Made by a program: the position numbers and the translations under genes
The notes under the pieces: generated by a model
Told to the model about the DNA's origin: nothing
The model's database searches: none
What the model saw: the letters and a program-made list of their open reading frames with translations, nothing else
Part shown: positions 1-8,633 of the stretch, in pieces
Layout: every line of letters begins with the position of its first letter
How positions within the stretch are numbered: position 1 is the first letter of the stretch
Assembly: GCF_003858645.1 (NCBI RefSeq)
Contig: NZ_RQJP01000004.1
Coordinates: 868,001-932,000 of the forward strand
Origin: Larkinella knui
GTDB taxonomy: Bacteria > Bacteroidota > Bacteroidia > Cytophagales > Spirosomataceae
Direction: 5' to 3'
Length of the DNA stretch: 64,000 bases

Positions 1-2
1 TG

Positions 3-458
3 GCCCAGATGCAGATGGATCTGAACTACGACGGCCTGATCGTCGAGTCGCACATCGATCCGGATAATGCCTGGAGCGATGCGGCCCAGCAATTGACACC
101 GGCTGCTTTCGGCGAAATGCTGGAGCATCTGCACATCCGGAAAGTCGATTCGCAAAACATCGAATTCCAGAGTGCTATGGAGCAAATCCGGAGCAAGATT
201 GATAACGTCGACCGGCAACTGGTTGAAACCCTGGCCGCCCGAATGGCCCTGGTCGAGAAACTGGCTGAATACAAACGCGAAAACAACGTAACCGTCTTTC
301 AGCCCGACCGCTGGAAGGAAGTTCACGAAACCCGCGCCAAACAAGGTCAGAAAATGGGTCTGTACCCGGAACTCGTGGAAGAAATCTTCAAGATTATCCA
401 CATGGAATCCATCCGGAAGCAAACCGAAGTGATGAACAGCAACGAGCAAAGCGCGTAA
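3..458 (+). CDS. DAHP synthase / chorismate mutase, C-terminal part (truncated by window edge)
   Basis: This is the 3' end of a fused 3-deoxy-7-phosphoheptulonate synthase/chorismate mutase, a cytoplasmic enzyme of aromatic amino acid synthesis. The first visible residues carry the DAHP synthase motif ending IESHIDPDNAWSDA-like (here VESHIDPDNAWSDA). An AroQ-type helical chorismate mutase domain follows, beginning IEFQSAMEQIRSKID, with the expected IDxxDxQLxxxLAxRM-type helix. The frame is open from base 3 and the real start lies outside the window; the ATG at 9 is internal. The gene ends against a 67-nt palindrome and faces the convergent DUF4249 gene. Confidence 0.9.
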   Translation, partial: AQMQMDLNYDGLIVESHIDPDNAWSDAAQQLTPAAFGEMLEHLHIRKVDSQNIEFQSAMEQIRSKIDNVDRQLVETLAARMALVEKLAEYKRENNVTVFQPDRWKEVHETRAKQGQKMGLYPELVEEIFKIIHMESIRKQTEVMNSNEQSA

Positions 459-470
459 CGCTGCGAGTCA

Positions 471-537
471 AAACGTCAAACCCCCAAACACCTGTCAAGT
501 TTTGAAAACCTGACAGGTGTTTGGGGGTTTGACGTTT
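471..537. repeat. Perfect 27-bp inverted repeat, CACCTGTCAGG family copy 1
   Basis: The arms 471-497 and 511-537 are exactly self-complementary. The interior (GTTTTGAAAAC) is also complementary, so almost all 67 bases pair. The core CACCTGTCA...TGACAGGTG recurs at 15551, 44590 and 44666, while the outer arms (CAAACCCCCAAA type) are unique to this copy. It lies between two convergent genes and overlaps the DUF4249 stop codon, so it could act as a two-way terminator, although it has no U-tract. Confidence 0.85.
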
Positions 538-1441
538 AATTCAGTCTAATCGTCTGTGTCGAATGGCTGTAAGCGCCAAAACAGCCCAAACCGCCCCGGA
601 TGTTAGACGGGATTGGCACGGGTTCGGCAAACGGATTGCTTTCGACTTCCTGCTGTTGCCCTAATGCCTGATGATACCGGTAAAAATCGGTGTTCACATG
701 CAATAAATCAGCCGTGATGACCAGCGGTCTGCTGAAATAGGTCGGGAAAAAAAGCTGATTGGATGGGATCGAAGAACCAATGTAGCCCTGATCAGAAACC
801 ATCGGGCCACCGTTGTTTTCCTGATCGGTATAGAAGGCCCGGTTGCCCGGTCTGGTAGCGAATGAAACGGGTTCCCGGATCATTTTTTCGGGCAAACAGC
901 CTGGACAGCGATACGTAACGATCCCTTCCGTTTGGTAATAGTCGGTTTGAATGGGAGGATCTGACCAGAAATACCGGGTAAAAAACCGTTTTCGCACTTC
1001 ATTATTTTCTACAATAGCTTCAGAGTCAAGCTGTACGCGCTGCAAATCGACGGTTTGTGGCACCGTTGTACTGGCTTCCGCGTGCAGGCCATCCGGCGTT
1101 TGTACGGTTAACTCGTAGGTTTCGCCCGGTCGGATCGGAAACAGATTCGGGTCGGCCCGGTAATAACGAAGTTTGGTGTGGTAGGTCAAAACAATACGAC
1201 GGGAGCCGGAGTGAAGCGTTACCGTAGCGTTCACAATCTCCAGATTAGTTACCGTCTCATCGTCCAGAATCGGGCGCGAACGGGCCACTTTGGCCGCCAG
1301 CACCGTATCCTGGGGCGAAATGAAACAGGCCACGATCAGTTTAACCGGTTCGTCTGCCAGTTGCCGAGGTTCGACCTCCTGCCGCAAGTTCTGGCAGGAA
1401 ACCAACCCCAACATACCCATAAGCCACCCAAACGTCTTCAT
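536..1441 (-). CDS. DUF4249 family outer-membrane lipoprotein (unit 1)
   Basis: A predicted lipoprotein of 301 residues. The ATG at 1441 gives a short type II signal ending LVSC-QNLRQEVEP; the open frame runs about 114 codons further upstream, but that extension overlaps the receptor gene in another frame and looks non-coding. Family marks are the CFISPQDTVL motif after the signal and the C-terminal NPFAEPVPIPSNIRGGLG segment, both shared with the DUF4249 proteins at 4082 and 7659. The biochemical role of DUF4249 is unknown. It starts 10 nt after the TonB receptor stop, so the two are probably co-transcribed and may work as a surface uptake pair (inference). Confidence 0.85.
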   Translation of the reverse strand: MKTFGWLMGMLGLVSCQNLRQEVEPRQLADEPVKLIVACFISPQDTVLAAKVARSRPILDDETVTNLEIVNATVTLHSGSRRIVLTYHTKLRYYRADPNLFPIRPGETYELTVQTPDGLHAEASTTVPQTVDLQRVQLDSEAIVENNEVRKRFFTRYFWSDPPIQTDYYQTEGIVTYRCPGCLPEKMIREPVSFATRPGNRAFYTDQENNGGPMVSDQGYIGSSIPSNQLFFPTYFSRPLVITADLLHVNTDFYRYHQALGQQQEVESNPFAEPVPIPSNIRGGLGCFGAYSHSTQTIRLN

Positions 1442-1451
1442 ACCGCTATCG

Positions 1452-3935
1452 TCAGAAGGAAACCGTATAACTGACCGACGGCACCGTCGGAAAAAGTGAA
1501 TATTTGTAGAGTACACTTTTGGAATGCTTGCCCGCGCCCTGGTCTTTCCCTTCCAGGGAATAGTAAAACGGATTTCGGCGATTGTATAGATTATAGATGC
1601 CGATTTCCCAGGTGCGCGTCCTGTGTTTGCGTTGCTTATAAAACCGGCACCCCACATCCAGCCGGTGATAGGCATCCGCGCGAAAACCGTTTCGGGAGCC
1701 ATATTCCTGAACATTGGGCGCTGTGCCAAATAATTGCTGCTGCGGATTACCGGATGCAACGGCGGAGACCGGGCGGTTTTCATACCCGGAGAACCGGGAA
1801 ATCGGTAGCGTTAGTGCCTGTCCGGTTCCATAAACCCAGGTGCCGGACAAGGTAACGCCGGGTTTAAGTTCGTAGATGACCACCAGGGATGCATCGTGTC
1901 GCCGGTCGTAGCGCGGGTGAAATTTTGCGCCCCGATTCAGGGCCGGGAATTGCCACCAGGTCCAGGAAAGGGTGTAGCCCACCCAGCCGGAGAGCCGTCC
2001 GGTTTTCTTCTGCACCAGAAATTCGGTGCCGTAGGCCCAACCCCGGCCGGACGTTATGTTAGTTTCCCACGGTTTGGCATCGGCCTTCTGCGCGGATTCA
2101 GAACTCAGGAAGCTGGCACCTTCCGTGTAGCTGATGGTGTTTTTGAGAATTTTGTAATACCCTTCGAGCGATACCGTCAGGTTTTGGGTGGGTTTACCGG
2201 GGTAACGGAAATCTTTCGCCACGCCAATCGCTAGTTGCTGAGCCTGCTGCGGACGAATCCGGCTGGTGGTTGGAATCCAGAGGTCGGCGGGCAAACCGGC
2301 ACCGGTATTGGATAGCAGGTGCGTGTATTGATTCATCAGTGCATACGACGCTTTCAGAGCGGTAGAACTGTCGATTTGGTAGGCCATCGAGAGCCGGGGT
2401 TCGGGGCGCAGATACTGGACCGGCCGACCGCGTGGCCGCTGTGGACCGGCTTCCGGATTGCCAGCCGGTTTTCCGCCAATCGGTAACGTGCCGGTTTGAA
2501 TCATGGCGTAATGACTGAGCCGAAAACCGGCGTTCAGGTGCCAGCGGGGCGCTGGTTTCCAGGTATCTTCGGCATATAGACCGGATTCCAGAACATCGAT
2601 AAACAAACGCGGAGCCGTTGGGTCGGGGTCGCCGGTGGTGACCACCGCACCGGGCGTAAACCGGTGCTGGGTGCTTTGAAAGCCGAACCGAAACCAGTGA
2701 TTGCTCGGCGTGTAGTCGACCGCGTATTTCAGGGAAAGATCCCGGATGCCCGAACGATAGCGCAGCGAATACCGCAAGCCCGACGTATCACGACTCCCGC
2801 CTTCGTTGGCAACATTCAGGCGGTATTGGTTGTAAACGAATACTAAATTGAATGATAAATGGTCCGAATTTACGTGATTCCAGCGGAGTGTTCCGGTCGA
2901 ATTTAGCCAGTTCAGCGTTCCCTGCAACGGGCTGTTACCCGTTTGCTGTTGGTTAAAAAACGCATCGCGGCTCCCGTATCCGCTCAAAACCAGCTGGTCT
3001 TTGCGGTTCAGGGTGTAGTTCAGGCGCGCATTCAGATCGTAGAAATACGTTCGGCTCAGGGGTGATCCCTGCGTCGCTGGTGTAAATGGGCGGGCGACAA
3101 GGTCCATGTACGTCCGGCGACCGGCAATCCGAAACGAAGCCGGGTGTTTGCCGGTATTCTTTTTGCCAATCGGGCCTTCCAGCATCAGGCGCGATGCCAC
3201 CAGGCCCAGACTCGCTTCTCCCGCCAGTTTCTCCGGATTTCCGGCCTTCGTAGTCACTTCGATAACGGACGACAGCCGACCGCCAAACCGCGCCGGAAAA
3301 CCGCCTTTGGTCAGTTCGACGCTCTGAACAACGCTGCCGTTGAATGCCGAAAAAAAGCCCAGCAGATGGCCGGAATTGTAGACCACCGCATCATCGAGAA
3401 GAATCAGATTCTGGTCGGGCCCACCCCCGCGCACGTAGATCCCGGTATTGCCTTCCGACCCTTTTTGCACACCGGGCAGCAACTGCAAAACCCGCAGGAC
3501 GTCTTTCTCTCCCAGTAAGGCCGGTATTTTTTCGATTTGCCCGGCGGAAATCCGGATCTGGCTCATCTGCGGATTTTTGCTAAGAAGCGCGTCATTGATT
3601 CCCGAACGAACCGTCAGTTCATGCAACACCTGGCCAAATGGCAAGGAAACCGAGACCTGCTGAGGGCTTCGGAAAGGGACGGTTTTTGTCACGGTCTGAT
3701 AGCCCACGTAGGAAAAAACCAGCGCCAGGCTATCCCGGGCGGGCAGCGTCAGGCTGAAAAAACCGCTTGGGTTGGTGGTTGTGCCGACGGTTTTGTCGGG
3801 GGTGTAGACGTTGACGCCAACCAGCGCAGTACCGGTTCCGGCTTCATAAACCGTTCCGCTGACGACAGACCGATCCTGTCCCCGGCTGCTGAAGCCGGAA
3901 AACAGGAGGCACAGCATCACAGGCAGGCATTTCAT
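1452..3935 (-). CDS. TonB-dependent receptor with carboxypeptidase-regulatory-like domain (unit 1)
   Basis: An 827-residue outer-membrane receptor. A signal peptide (about residues 1-19, ending SRGQ) is followed by a CarboxypepD_reg-like beta-sandwich (about 25-100, with GTALVGVNVYTPDKTVGTTT), then a plug domain (about 110-230, with GIYVRGGGPDQNLILLDDAVVYN and GGFPARFGGRLSSVIE), then a 22-strand-type barrel ending in aromatic VSYTVSF. TonB receptors import large or scarce substrates using proton-motive force; nothing here identifies the substrate. It is the most divergent of the three tandem copies, with an extra Pro/Gly-rich stretch near residues 485-505. It is the first gene of a pair with the DUF4249 gene downstream. 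Confidence 0.9.
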   Translation of the reverse strand: MKCLPVMLCLLFSGFSSRGQDRSVVSGTVYEAGTGTALVGVNVYTPDKTVGTTTNPSGFFSLTLPARDSLALVFSYVGYQTVTKTVPFRSPQQVSVSLPFGQVLHELTVRSGINDALLSKNPQMSQIRISAGQIEKIPALLGEKDVLRVLQLLPGVQKGSEGNTGIYVRGGGPDQNLILLDDAVVYNSGHLLGFFSAFNGSVVQSVELTKGGFPARFGGRLSSVIEVTTKAGNPEKLAGEASLGLVASRLMLEGPIGKKNTGKHPASFRIAGRRTYMDLVARPFTPATQGSPLSRTYFYDLNARLNYTLNRKDQLVLSGYGSRDAFFNQQQTGNSPLQGTLNWLNSTGTLRWNHVNSDHLSFNLVFVYNQYRLNVANEGGSRDTSGLRYSLRYRSGIRDLSLKYAVDYTPSNHWFRFGFQSTQHRFTPGAVVTTGDPDPTAPRLFIDVLESGLYAEDTWKPAPRWHLNAGFRLSHYAMIQTGTLPIGGKPAGNPEAGPQRPRGRPVQYLRPEPRLSMAYQIDSSTALKASYALMNQYTHLLSNTGAGLPADLWIPTTSRIRPQQAQQLAIGVAKDFRYPGKPTQNLTVSLEGYYKILKNTISYTEGASFLSSESAQKADAKPWETNITSGRGWAYGTEFLVQKKTGRLSGWVGYTLSWTWWQFPALNRGAKFHPRYDRRHDASLVVIYELKPGVTLSGTWVYGTGQALTLPISRFSGYENRPVSAVASGNPQQQLFGTAPNVQEYGSRNGFRADAYHRLDVGCRFYKQRKHRTRTWEIGIYNLYNRRNPFYYSLEGKDQGAGKHSKSVLYKYSLFPTVPSVSYTVSF

Positions 3936-3965
3936 CCGGCAGTACGTTGATGATGAATACGTTAG

Positions 3966-3995
3966 ACAAGATACGATTTATGATCTGTATCTTGT
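3966..3995. promoter_or_regulatory. Inverted repeat upstream of receptor 1 (possible operator)
   Basis: ACAAGATAC (3966-3974) and GTATCTTGT (3987-3995) form perfect 9-bp arms separated by 12 nt, about 30 nt upstream of the receptor start on the minus strand. Receptors 2 and 3 have comparable repeats whose inner ends also read AC...GT (7465-7500 and 11092-11133). This suggests a regulator-binding site or an RNA hairpin; no regulator is identified. Confidence 0.4.
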
Positions 3996-4081
3996 TACTT
4001 ACTACGAAGACCGTCCCCATTTGGATGCTTTGTGAACAGCAGAATTTAGTATTCGGAGAATGTAAAGGGTTAGAACAGACG

Positions 4082-5023
4082 TTATTTTAATACAACGGTT
4101 TTCGTCGTGCGGTTGTAAGCGCCGAAACAGCCCAGACCGCCCTGGATGTTTCCGGGAATCAGGACCGGTTCCGCAAAAGGATTGTTCTCGATTGCGTTTT
4201 GTAGTTCGAGAGCGTGGTGGTATGAATAATATGCGGGGTCTACATGCAAGAGGTAAACACTGATCGTTATCGGACGCTTCGCTACACTACTATAGGTATA
4301 GACTGAACCACCACTGCTGGAACTGTAAGCATAGCTGCTGATGTAAATATACCCTCGTTGCGACGTTAGCACCTGTCCGTCCTGGCCCTGGTCAGAAATC
4401 AGGCTGTTATTATTCTGAAACCCGATTTGATTGAGATTCCATTGTGAATTTTGCGTCGGCGGGCGACCGGGCGATGAATTGGTCGTCACCTGCAAAAACT
4501 CGTAATCGCCGGCGAGACGGTAAAAATTAACGGCACCCGCCGGGTCCTGCCACGACGCCCGGATGTAGTATTCCCAGGGTGGCGAACCACTGGGGCCATC
4601 ACTCCGCCGGACCGAATCCAGCTTGATCGAGGTTAGAGTAACAGGCGGAGGTACCGTACAAACGGCTTCGACCGATTGCTGCTGCCCCTGCACCCGTAAG
4701 CGATACGTTTTTCCGGTCTCAATCGGAAACTGGCCGGGATCGGCCACGAACGCAAAAAGGGCCTGATTGAATTTTAACTCAATCGAACGGTTTCCTTCCG
4801 AAAGCGTAACCTTATAATCCGCGAAGTACGTATTGTCATTCGTACCCAGAACGGCTTTTGACAGGCTCACCGTGGCCTTCAATAACGTGTCCTGCGGAGA
4901 AATGTAGCACTGCACAACGATTTTCTTATCGACTTTCGGCAGTTTGTCCGGATCGACTTCGTTGACCAGACTTTCGCAGGCAGTCAGGACGAGCAGGAGA
5001 AAAAGGGGAAGAATGAGTCGCAT
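4082..5023 (-). CDS. DUF4249 family outer-membrane lipoprotein (unit 2)
   Basis: A 313-residue predicted lipoprotein. The ATG at 5023 gives MRLILPLFLLLVLTAC with Cys at the lipobox, followed by ESLVNEVDPDKLP. The pattern C-[QE]-[NS]-L-x-x-E-[VI]-[DE]-P after the lipidated Cys is conserved in all three DUF4249 copies and may be a surface-export signal (inference). Family motifs CYISPQDTLL and NPFAEPVLIPGNIQGGLG are present. An upstream in-frame ATG at 5062 overlaps the receptor end and was not chosen. The start is 4 nt from the receptor stop, so coupling is likely. Function is unknown. Confidence 0.85.
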   Translation of the reverse strand: MRLILPLFLLLVLTACESLVNEVDPDKLPKVDKKIVVQCYISPQDTLLKATVSLSKAVLGTNDNTYFADYKVTLSEGNRSIELKFNQALFAFVADPGQFPIETGKTYRLRVQGQQQSVEAVCTVPPPVTLTSIKLDSVRRSDGPSGSPPWEYYIRASWQDPAGAVNFYRLAGDYEFLQVTTNSSPGRPPTQNSQWNLNQIGFQNNNSLISDQGQDGQVLTSQRGYIYISSYAYSSSSGGSVYTYSSVAKRPITISVYLLHVDPAYYSYHHALELQNAIENNPFAEPVLIPGNIQGGLGCFGAYNRTTKTVVLK

Positions 5024-5027
5024 CAGG

Positions 5028-7460
5028 TCAGAATTTAAAGTTGTAACTAAACGAGGGCACAACTGGAAACACCGAATAGCGTTTCAGCACCGTAGTCGAT
5101 GGTGCGCCCGGTTTTTCTCCCGATTTATTTTCAAGGCTATAAAAGAACGGATTCCGGCGGTTGTAGAGGTTATAGACACTAAACTCCCAGGTCCGCTCGT
5201 GGTGCCGTTTCTTTTTATGAAACTGAATACCAAAATCCATCCGGTGATACGGTTCAGCCCGGAAGCTGTTTTTGGCGCTGTAATCGTTTACGGTTGGAGA
5301 ATATAAAAACAGGTTGTTGAAACGGGTTCGGTTGGGCTGGTGTGGGCCGGATGCGTATTCGGCCAGCGGAACCGTCAGGGCATTTCCTGTGCCGTAAACC
5401 CACGTTCCAGATAAGGTGATGCGCGGACTCAGCTCGTAAATACCGACCACCGAAATATCGTGCCGCCGGTCGTACCGCGGGAAAAATTTCTTGCCGAAAT
5501 TCAATTCCGGAAACTGCCATTGCGTCCACGACAGCGTGTAGCCCAGCCAGCCCGAAAACCGCCCGACTTTCTTTTGCAACAGAAACTCCCCGCCGTACGA
5601 CCAGCCCTTGCCCGCCGTTACGTTATCCTCCCAGCGTACTTTATTCGCCGATTCGGGATCATCAATGAGCAGAAAACTGGCGCCTTCGCGGTAGTTGATG
5701 ATGTTTTTCATCGTTTTATAGTACCCTTCCACGGTCAATGTCAGATTTCGGAACAAACTCCCGGCTTTCGTAAAGTCTTTGGCAAAACCGGCCGCTAGCT
5801 GCTGCGACTGCTGCGGTTTGATGCGGTCGGTGGTGGGAACCCATAAATCGGTGGGCAAACCAATACCGGTGTTTGACAGCAGGTGGACATACTGGTTCAT
5901 AAGCGCGTACGACGCCTTGACCGAAAAGTCCGGTTTGAGAATGAAAGCGGTCGAAAGTCGCGGTTCAGGCCGGAAATAATTCACGGCCTTGTGTTGAAAA
6001 TGGCTCAGCCGAAAACCGGCATTGACCCGCCAGCGGTCGGTTGGTTTCCAGGTATCTTCGGCATATACGCCCGACTCCTGCACCCGAATGGCATCAACTT
6101 CCGTACGAAACTGTTCGGCTTCGGTATCTTTCAGAACAATGGCACTGGGCGTAAATTTGTGATGCGTGGTTTGCACGCCAAACCGGACGGAATGTTTGGG
6201 ATTGGGATAATAATCCAGATCGTATTTCACTGAAAAGTCGCGAATACCGGAATTGTAGCGAAGCTGGAACGTTTCCGTTTCCAGATCCGCTCCCGTACGC
6301 CGGGTCGACTCCTGATCCGAAAAGATCTGGAATGTGTAGTTGCTGAAGATTAGCGAGGCATTGGAAAATAGCTTTTCGGAGAAGAGGTGATTCCAGCGTA
6401 AGGTTCCGGTTCCGTTGCCCCAGAATAAGCCCGCACTGGTCTTGTCAGATTGCTCTTTCTTTGGCGTTTCGCGCGCAAAAAACTTGTCCCGGCCAAAATA
6501 ACCGCTCAGATACACTTTATCTTTCCGCCCAAAATCGTAATTGACTTTGGCATTCAGGTCGTAAAAAAAATAACCGGCCATCGCTTCTCCCTTGCTCTCG
6601 GCCCGAATCAGAGGCCGCGCCAATAGATCCAGATACGTCCGGCGACCTGAAATCAGGAATGATGATTTTCCCTTTTGAATTGGTCCTTCCAGCGTCAGCC
6701 GGGAGGCAATCAGGCCGATACCGCCCTCGCCGTGGAGTTTTTCCTTGTTGCCTTCCTTCATGTTCATCTCGATGACCGACGAGAGCCGACCGCCGTAGCG
6801 CGCCGGAAAACCGCCTTTGATCAGTTCGACGCTCTTGAGGGCATCGCCGTTGAAAACCGAGAAAAAACCGAACAGGTGGTTGGCATTATACACCACGGCG
6901 TCGTCCATGATGACCAGGTTCTGGTCGGGGCCACCGCCACGCACGTAGATGCCGGTGCTGCCTTCCGAACCTTTCTGGACCCCCGGCATCAGTTGCAGCA
7001 CCTTCAGCACGTCTTTCTCGCCCAGAAAAGCCGGTATTTTCTTGATCTGGTTGATGGGCACATCGATGGTGCTCATCCGGGCGCTCTCACTAACTTTCTC
7101 CTCGCTCGTACGGTTGCCGGTGACGGTTACTTCCGAAAGCAGACGGCCGGGTGTCAGCAAAATATTGAGTTCGCTATTCCGGCGGAGAGCCCTGGTTTCC
7201 TGAACGCTTTCGTAGCCGACAAACGAGAACGCCAGCGTAACGCTGTCCTGTGCCGGAAGCGTGAGGGAATAAAAGCCGTAGGTGTTGGTGGTGGTTCCGG
7301 TCGAGGTGCCGGGCAGGTAGACATTGACGCCAATCAGCGCTTCCTGACTGCCTTTTTCGCGTACGTAACCGCTGACCGTGTAGCGGTTTGCCGGATTTTG
7401 TGCCGTGGCTGATAACTCAAAAAGGAAGAGAATAGAGAGAGATAGTAGCGTATGCTTCAT
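5028..7460 (-). CDS. TonB-dependent receptor with carboxypeptidase-regulatory-like domain (unit 2)
   Basis: An 810-residue receptor with signal peptide (about 1-20, ending SATAQ), CarboxypepD_reg-like domain (about 28-105, with LIGVNVYLPGTSTGTTTNTYG), plug (about 120-240) and C-terminal beta-barrel ending PSFSYNFKF. Plug and early barrel are almost identical to receptor 3, for example KKIPAFLGEKDVLKVLQLMP, which points to a relatively recent tandem duplication; receptor 1 is more distant. It is transcribed with the DUF4249 gene immediately downstream. Substrate unknown. Confidence 0.92.
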   Translation of the reverse strand: MKHTLLSLSILFLFELSATAQNPANRYTVSGYVREKGSQEALIGVNVYLPGTSTGTTTNTYGFYSLTLPAQDSVTLAFSFVGYESVQETRALRRNSELNILLTPGRLLSEVTVTGNRTSEEKVSESARMSTIDVPINQIKKIPAFLGEKDVLKVLQLMPGVQKGSEGSTGIYVRGGGPDQNLVIMDDAVVYNANHLFGFFSVFNGDALKSVELIKGGFPARYGGRLSSVIEMNMKEGNKEKLHGEGGIGLIASRLTLEGPIQKGKSSFLISGRRTYLDLLARPLIRAESKGEAMAGYFFYDLNAKVNYDFGRKDKVYLSGYFGRDKFFARETPKKEQSDKTSAGLFWGNGTGTLRWNHLFSEKLFSNASLIFSNYTFQIFSDQESTRRTGADLETETFQLRYNSGIRDFSVKYDLDYYPNPKHSVRFGVQTTHHKFTPSAIVLKDTEAEQFRTEVDAIRVQESGVYAEDTWKPTDRWRVNAGFRLSHFQHKAVNYFRPEPRLSTAFILKPDFSVKASYALMNQYVHLLSNTGIGLPTDLWVPTTDRIKPQQSQQLAAGFAKDFTKAGSLFRNLTLTVEGYYKTMKNIINYREGASFLLIDDPESANKVRWEDNVTAGKGWSYGGEFLLQKKVGRFSGWLGYTLSWTQWQFPELNFGKKFFPRYDRRHDISVVGIYELSPRITLSGTWVYGTGNALTVPLAEYASGPHQPNRTRFNNLFLYSPTVNDYSAKNSFRAEPYHRMDFGIQFHKKKRHHERTWEFSVYNLYNRRNPFFYSLENKSGEKPGAPSTTVLKRYSVFPVVPSFSYNFKF

Positions 7461-7464
7461 CGTT

Positions 7465-7500
7465 TCGTATACAAATGAAAAAGCTTCAATTCGTATACGA
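7465..7500. promoter_or_regulatory. Repeated CGTATAC sites upstream of receptor 2
   Basis: TCGTATAC (7465-7472) recurs as TCGTATACGA (7491-7500). The sites can be read as direct repeats 26 nt apart or as an inverted repeat with a 20-nt spacer. They begin 5 nt upstream of the receptor ATG, so in mRNA they could fold across the ribosome-binding region, or bind a dimeric regulator at the DNA level. The comparison with receptors 1 and 3 is by eye. Confidence 0.35.
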
Positions 7501-7573
7501 TGAAGGAGACGAAAAAGTATGAAAAGGTTGGAAATTAACTCTTTTTAGGAAGGATCAGGAAGTTAACTATTGG

Positions 7574-7662
7574 ATAGGAACGCGGATTGGGCGGATTGAA
7601 CGGATCAAAACTGATTTTTTATCCGTGAAAATCCGTTCAATCCGCCCAATCCGCGTTCCTAT
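7574..7662. repeat. Perfect 32-bp inverted repeat, GGAACRCGGATT family copy 1
   Basis: The arms 7574-7605 and 7631-7662 are exactly complementary and flank a 25-nt AT-rich spacer that starts CAAAACTGATT. A second copy with the same arm and spacer lengths lies at 19028-19116. The right arm contains the TAG stop of the DUF4249 gene at 7659. The constant dimensions look like a small non-autonomous element or a REP-type palindrome rather than an ordinary terminator. Confidence 0.8.
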
Positions 7663-8627
7663 CTGACAACCATCACCATCGTCGAGCGGTTATACGCGCC
7701 GAAGCAACCCAGACCGCCCTGAATATTCGTAGGCATCAAAACCGGCTCGGCAAACGGGTTGTTCTGCGACTGCCGCTGCTGCTGGCGCGCCCGGTGGTAG
7801 TTGAAATAATTCTCGTCGGTCTGCAAAACGGACACCCGTAGGGTCAGCGGTCTGGAAAACGGGTAGCTGCCCGAATAACTCATCTGCCTCGTGCTGTCGT
7901 AATACGCATAATCGAAATTCAAAGGCACGTCACCCCGCACCGAGAGGAGCAACTGGCCGTCCTGATTCTGGTCGGAAATGTACTGGTCCTGCCTGCCAAA
8001 ACCGATCAGACCCCGCATGATCACTTTGGGCCCGGTGGTATCGATAGACGCTTCCGGAAACCGGGGCCGCCAGTTCAGGCACTCGCCATACCCGGCCACC
8101 CGGTAATAATTGGTCTGGCCCGCCGGGTCCTGCCACACCGCCCGAACGTTGTATTGCCAGCCCAGCGGTAAGTCCGGCCCAACGTAGGTTTGGGACGAAT
8201 CCAGCGCCAGCCTGGAAACCGCCACGGTTGCCGGAATCGTGCAGGAGCTGCTTACGGCTTCATACCCGGCCACCTGAACTTGCAGCGTGTACGTTTTTCC
8301 GACCAGAACCGGAAGGTTGCGGGCGTCGGTGGTATAGACCCGCTTTTGGGGATCGAACGCCAGCGTAACGGTTTTGCCTTCACTGGCCAGACGAACGGTT
8401 GCGTCACGAACGGTATTCACGGAATCGGTAACGATGTCGCCCAACACGGTTTGCGAACTCGAAACCGATACCGCCAGAACCGTATCCTGCGGTGATAAAT
8501 ACCCGTTGACCACCAGCTTACGGGCAATGGGCGGCAGTTTGGCCGGGTCGATTTCGGCCACCAGATTCTGACAGGCCATTGTAACCAGCAGCAGCAGCGC
8601 AAACAAAGAGGACAGTCGAAGGATCAT
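7659..8627 (-). CDS. DUF4249 family outer-membrane lipoprotein (unit 3)
   Basis: A 322-residue predicted lipoprotein: the signal MILRLSSLFALLLLVTMAC is followed by QNLVAEIDPAKLPP. GYLSPQDTVLAVSV near the N-terminus and NPFAEPVLMPTNIQGGLG near the C-terminus mark it as the third DUF4249 copy. The gene starts 6 nt after the stop of receptor 3. Its stop codon falls inside a 32-bp palindrome. The conserved gene order suggests a dedicated partner of the receptor, perhaps a surface lid comparable in logic to SusD, but this is inference. Confidence 0.87.
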   Translation of the reverse strand: MILRLSSLFALLLLVTMACQNLVAEIDPAKLPPIARKLVVNGYLSPQDTVLAVSVSSSQTVLGDIVTDSVNTVRDATVRLASEGKTVTLAFDPQKRVYTTDARNLPVLVGKTYTLQVQVAGYEAVSSSCTIPATVAVSRLALDSSQTYVGPDLPLGWQYNVRAVWQDPAGQTNYYRVAGYGECLNWRPRFPEASIDTTGPKVIMRGLIGFGRQDQYISDQNQDGQLLLSVRGDVPLNFDYAYYDSTRQMSYSGSYPFSRPLTLRVSVLQTDENYFNYHRARQQQRQSQNNPFAEPVLMPTNIQGGLGCFGAYNRSTMVMVVR

Positions 8628-8633
8628 GGCCGG

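Noticed and set aside
1442-1783. N-terminal extension of the first DUF4249 frame
   Set aside because: It overlaps the receptor 3' end and lacks a signal; the internal ATG at 1441 begins a proper lipoprotein signal.
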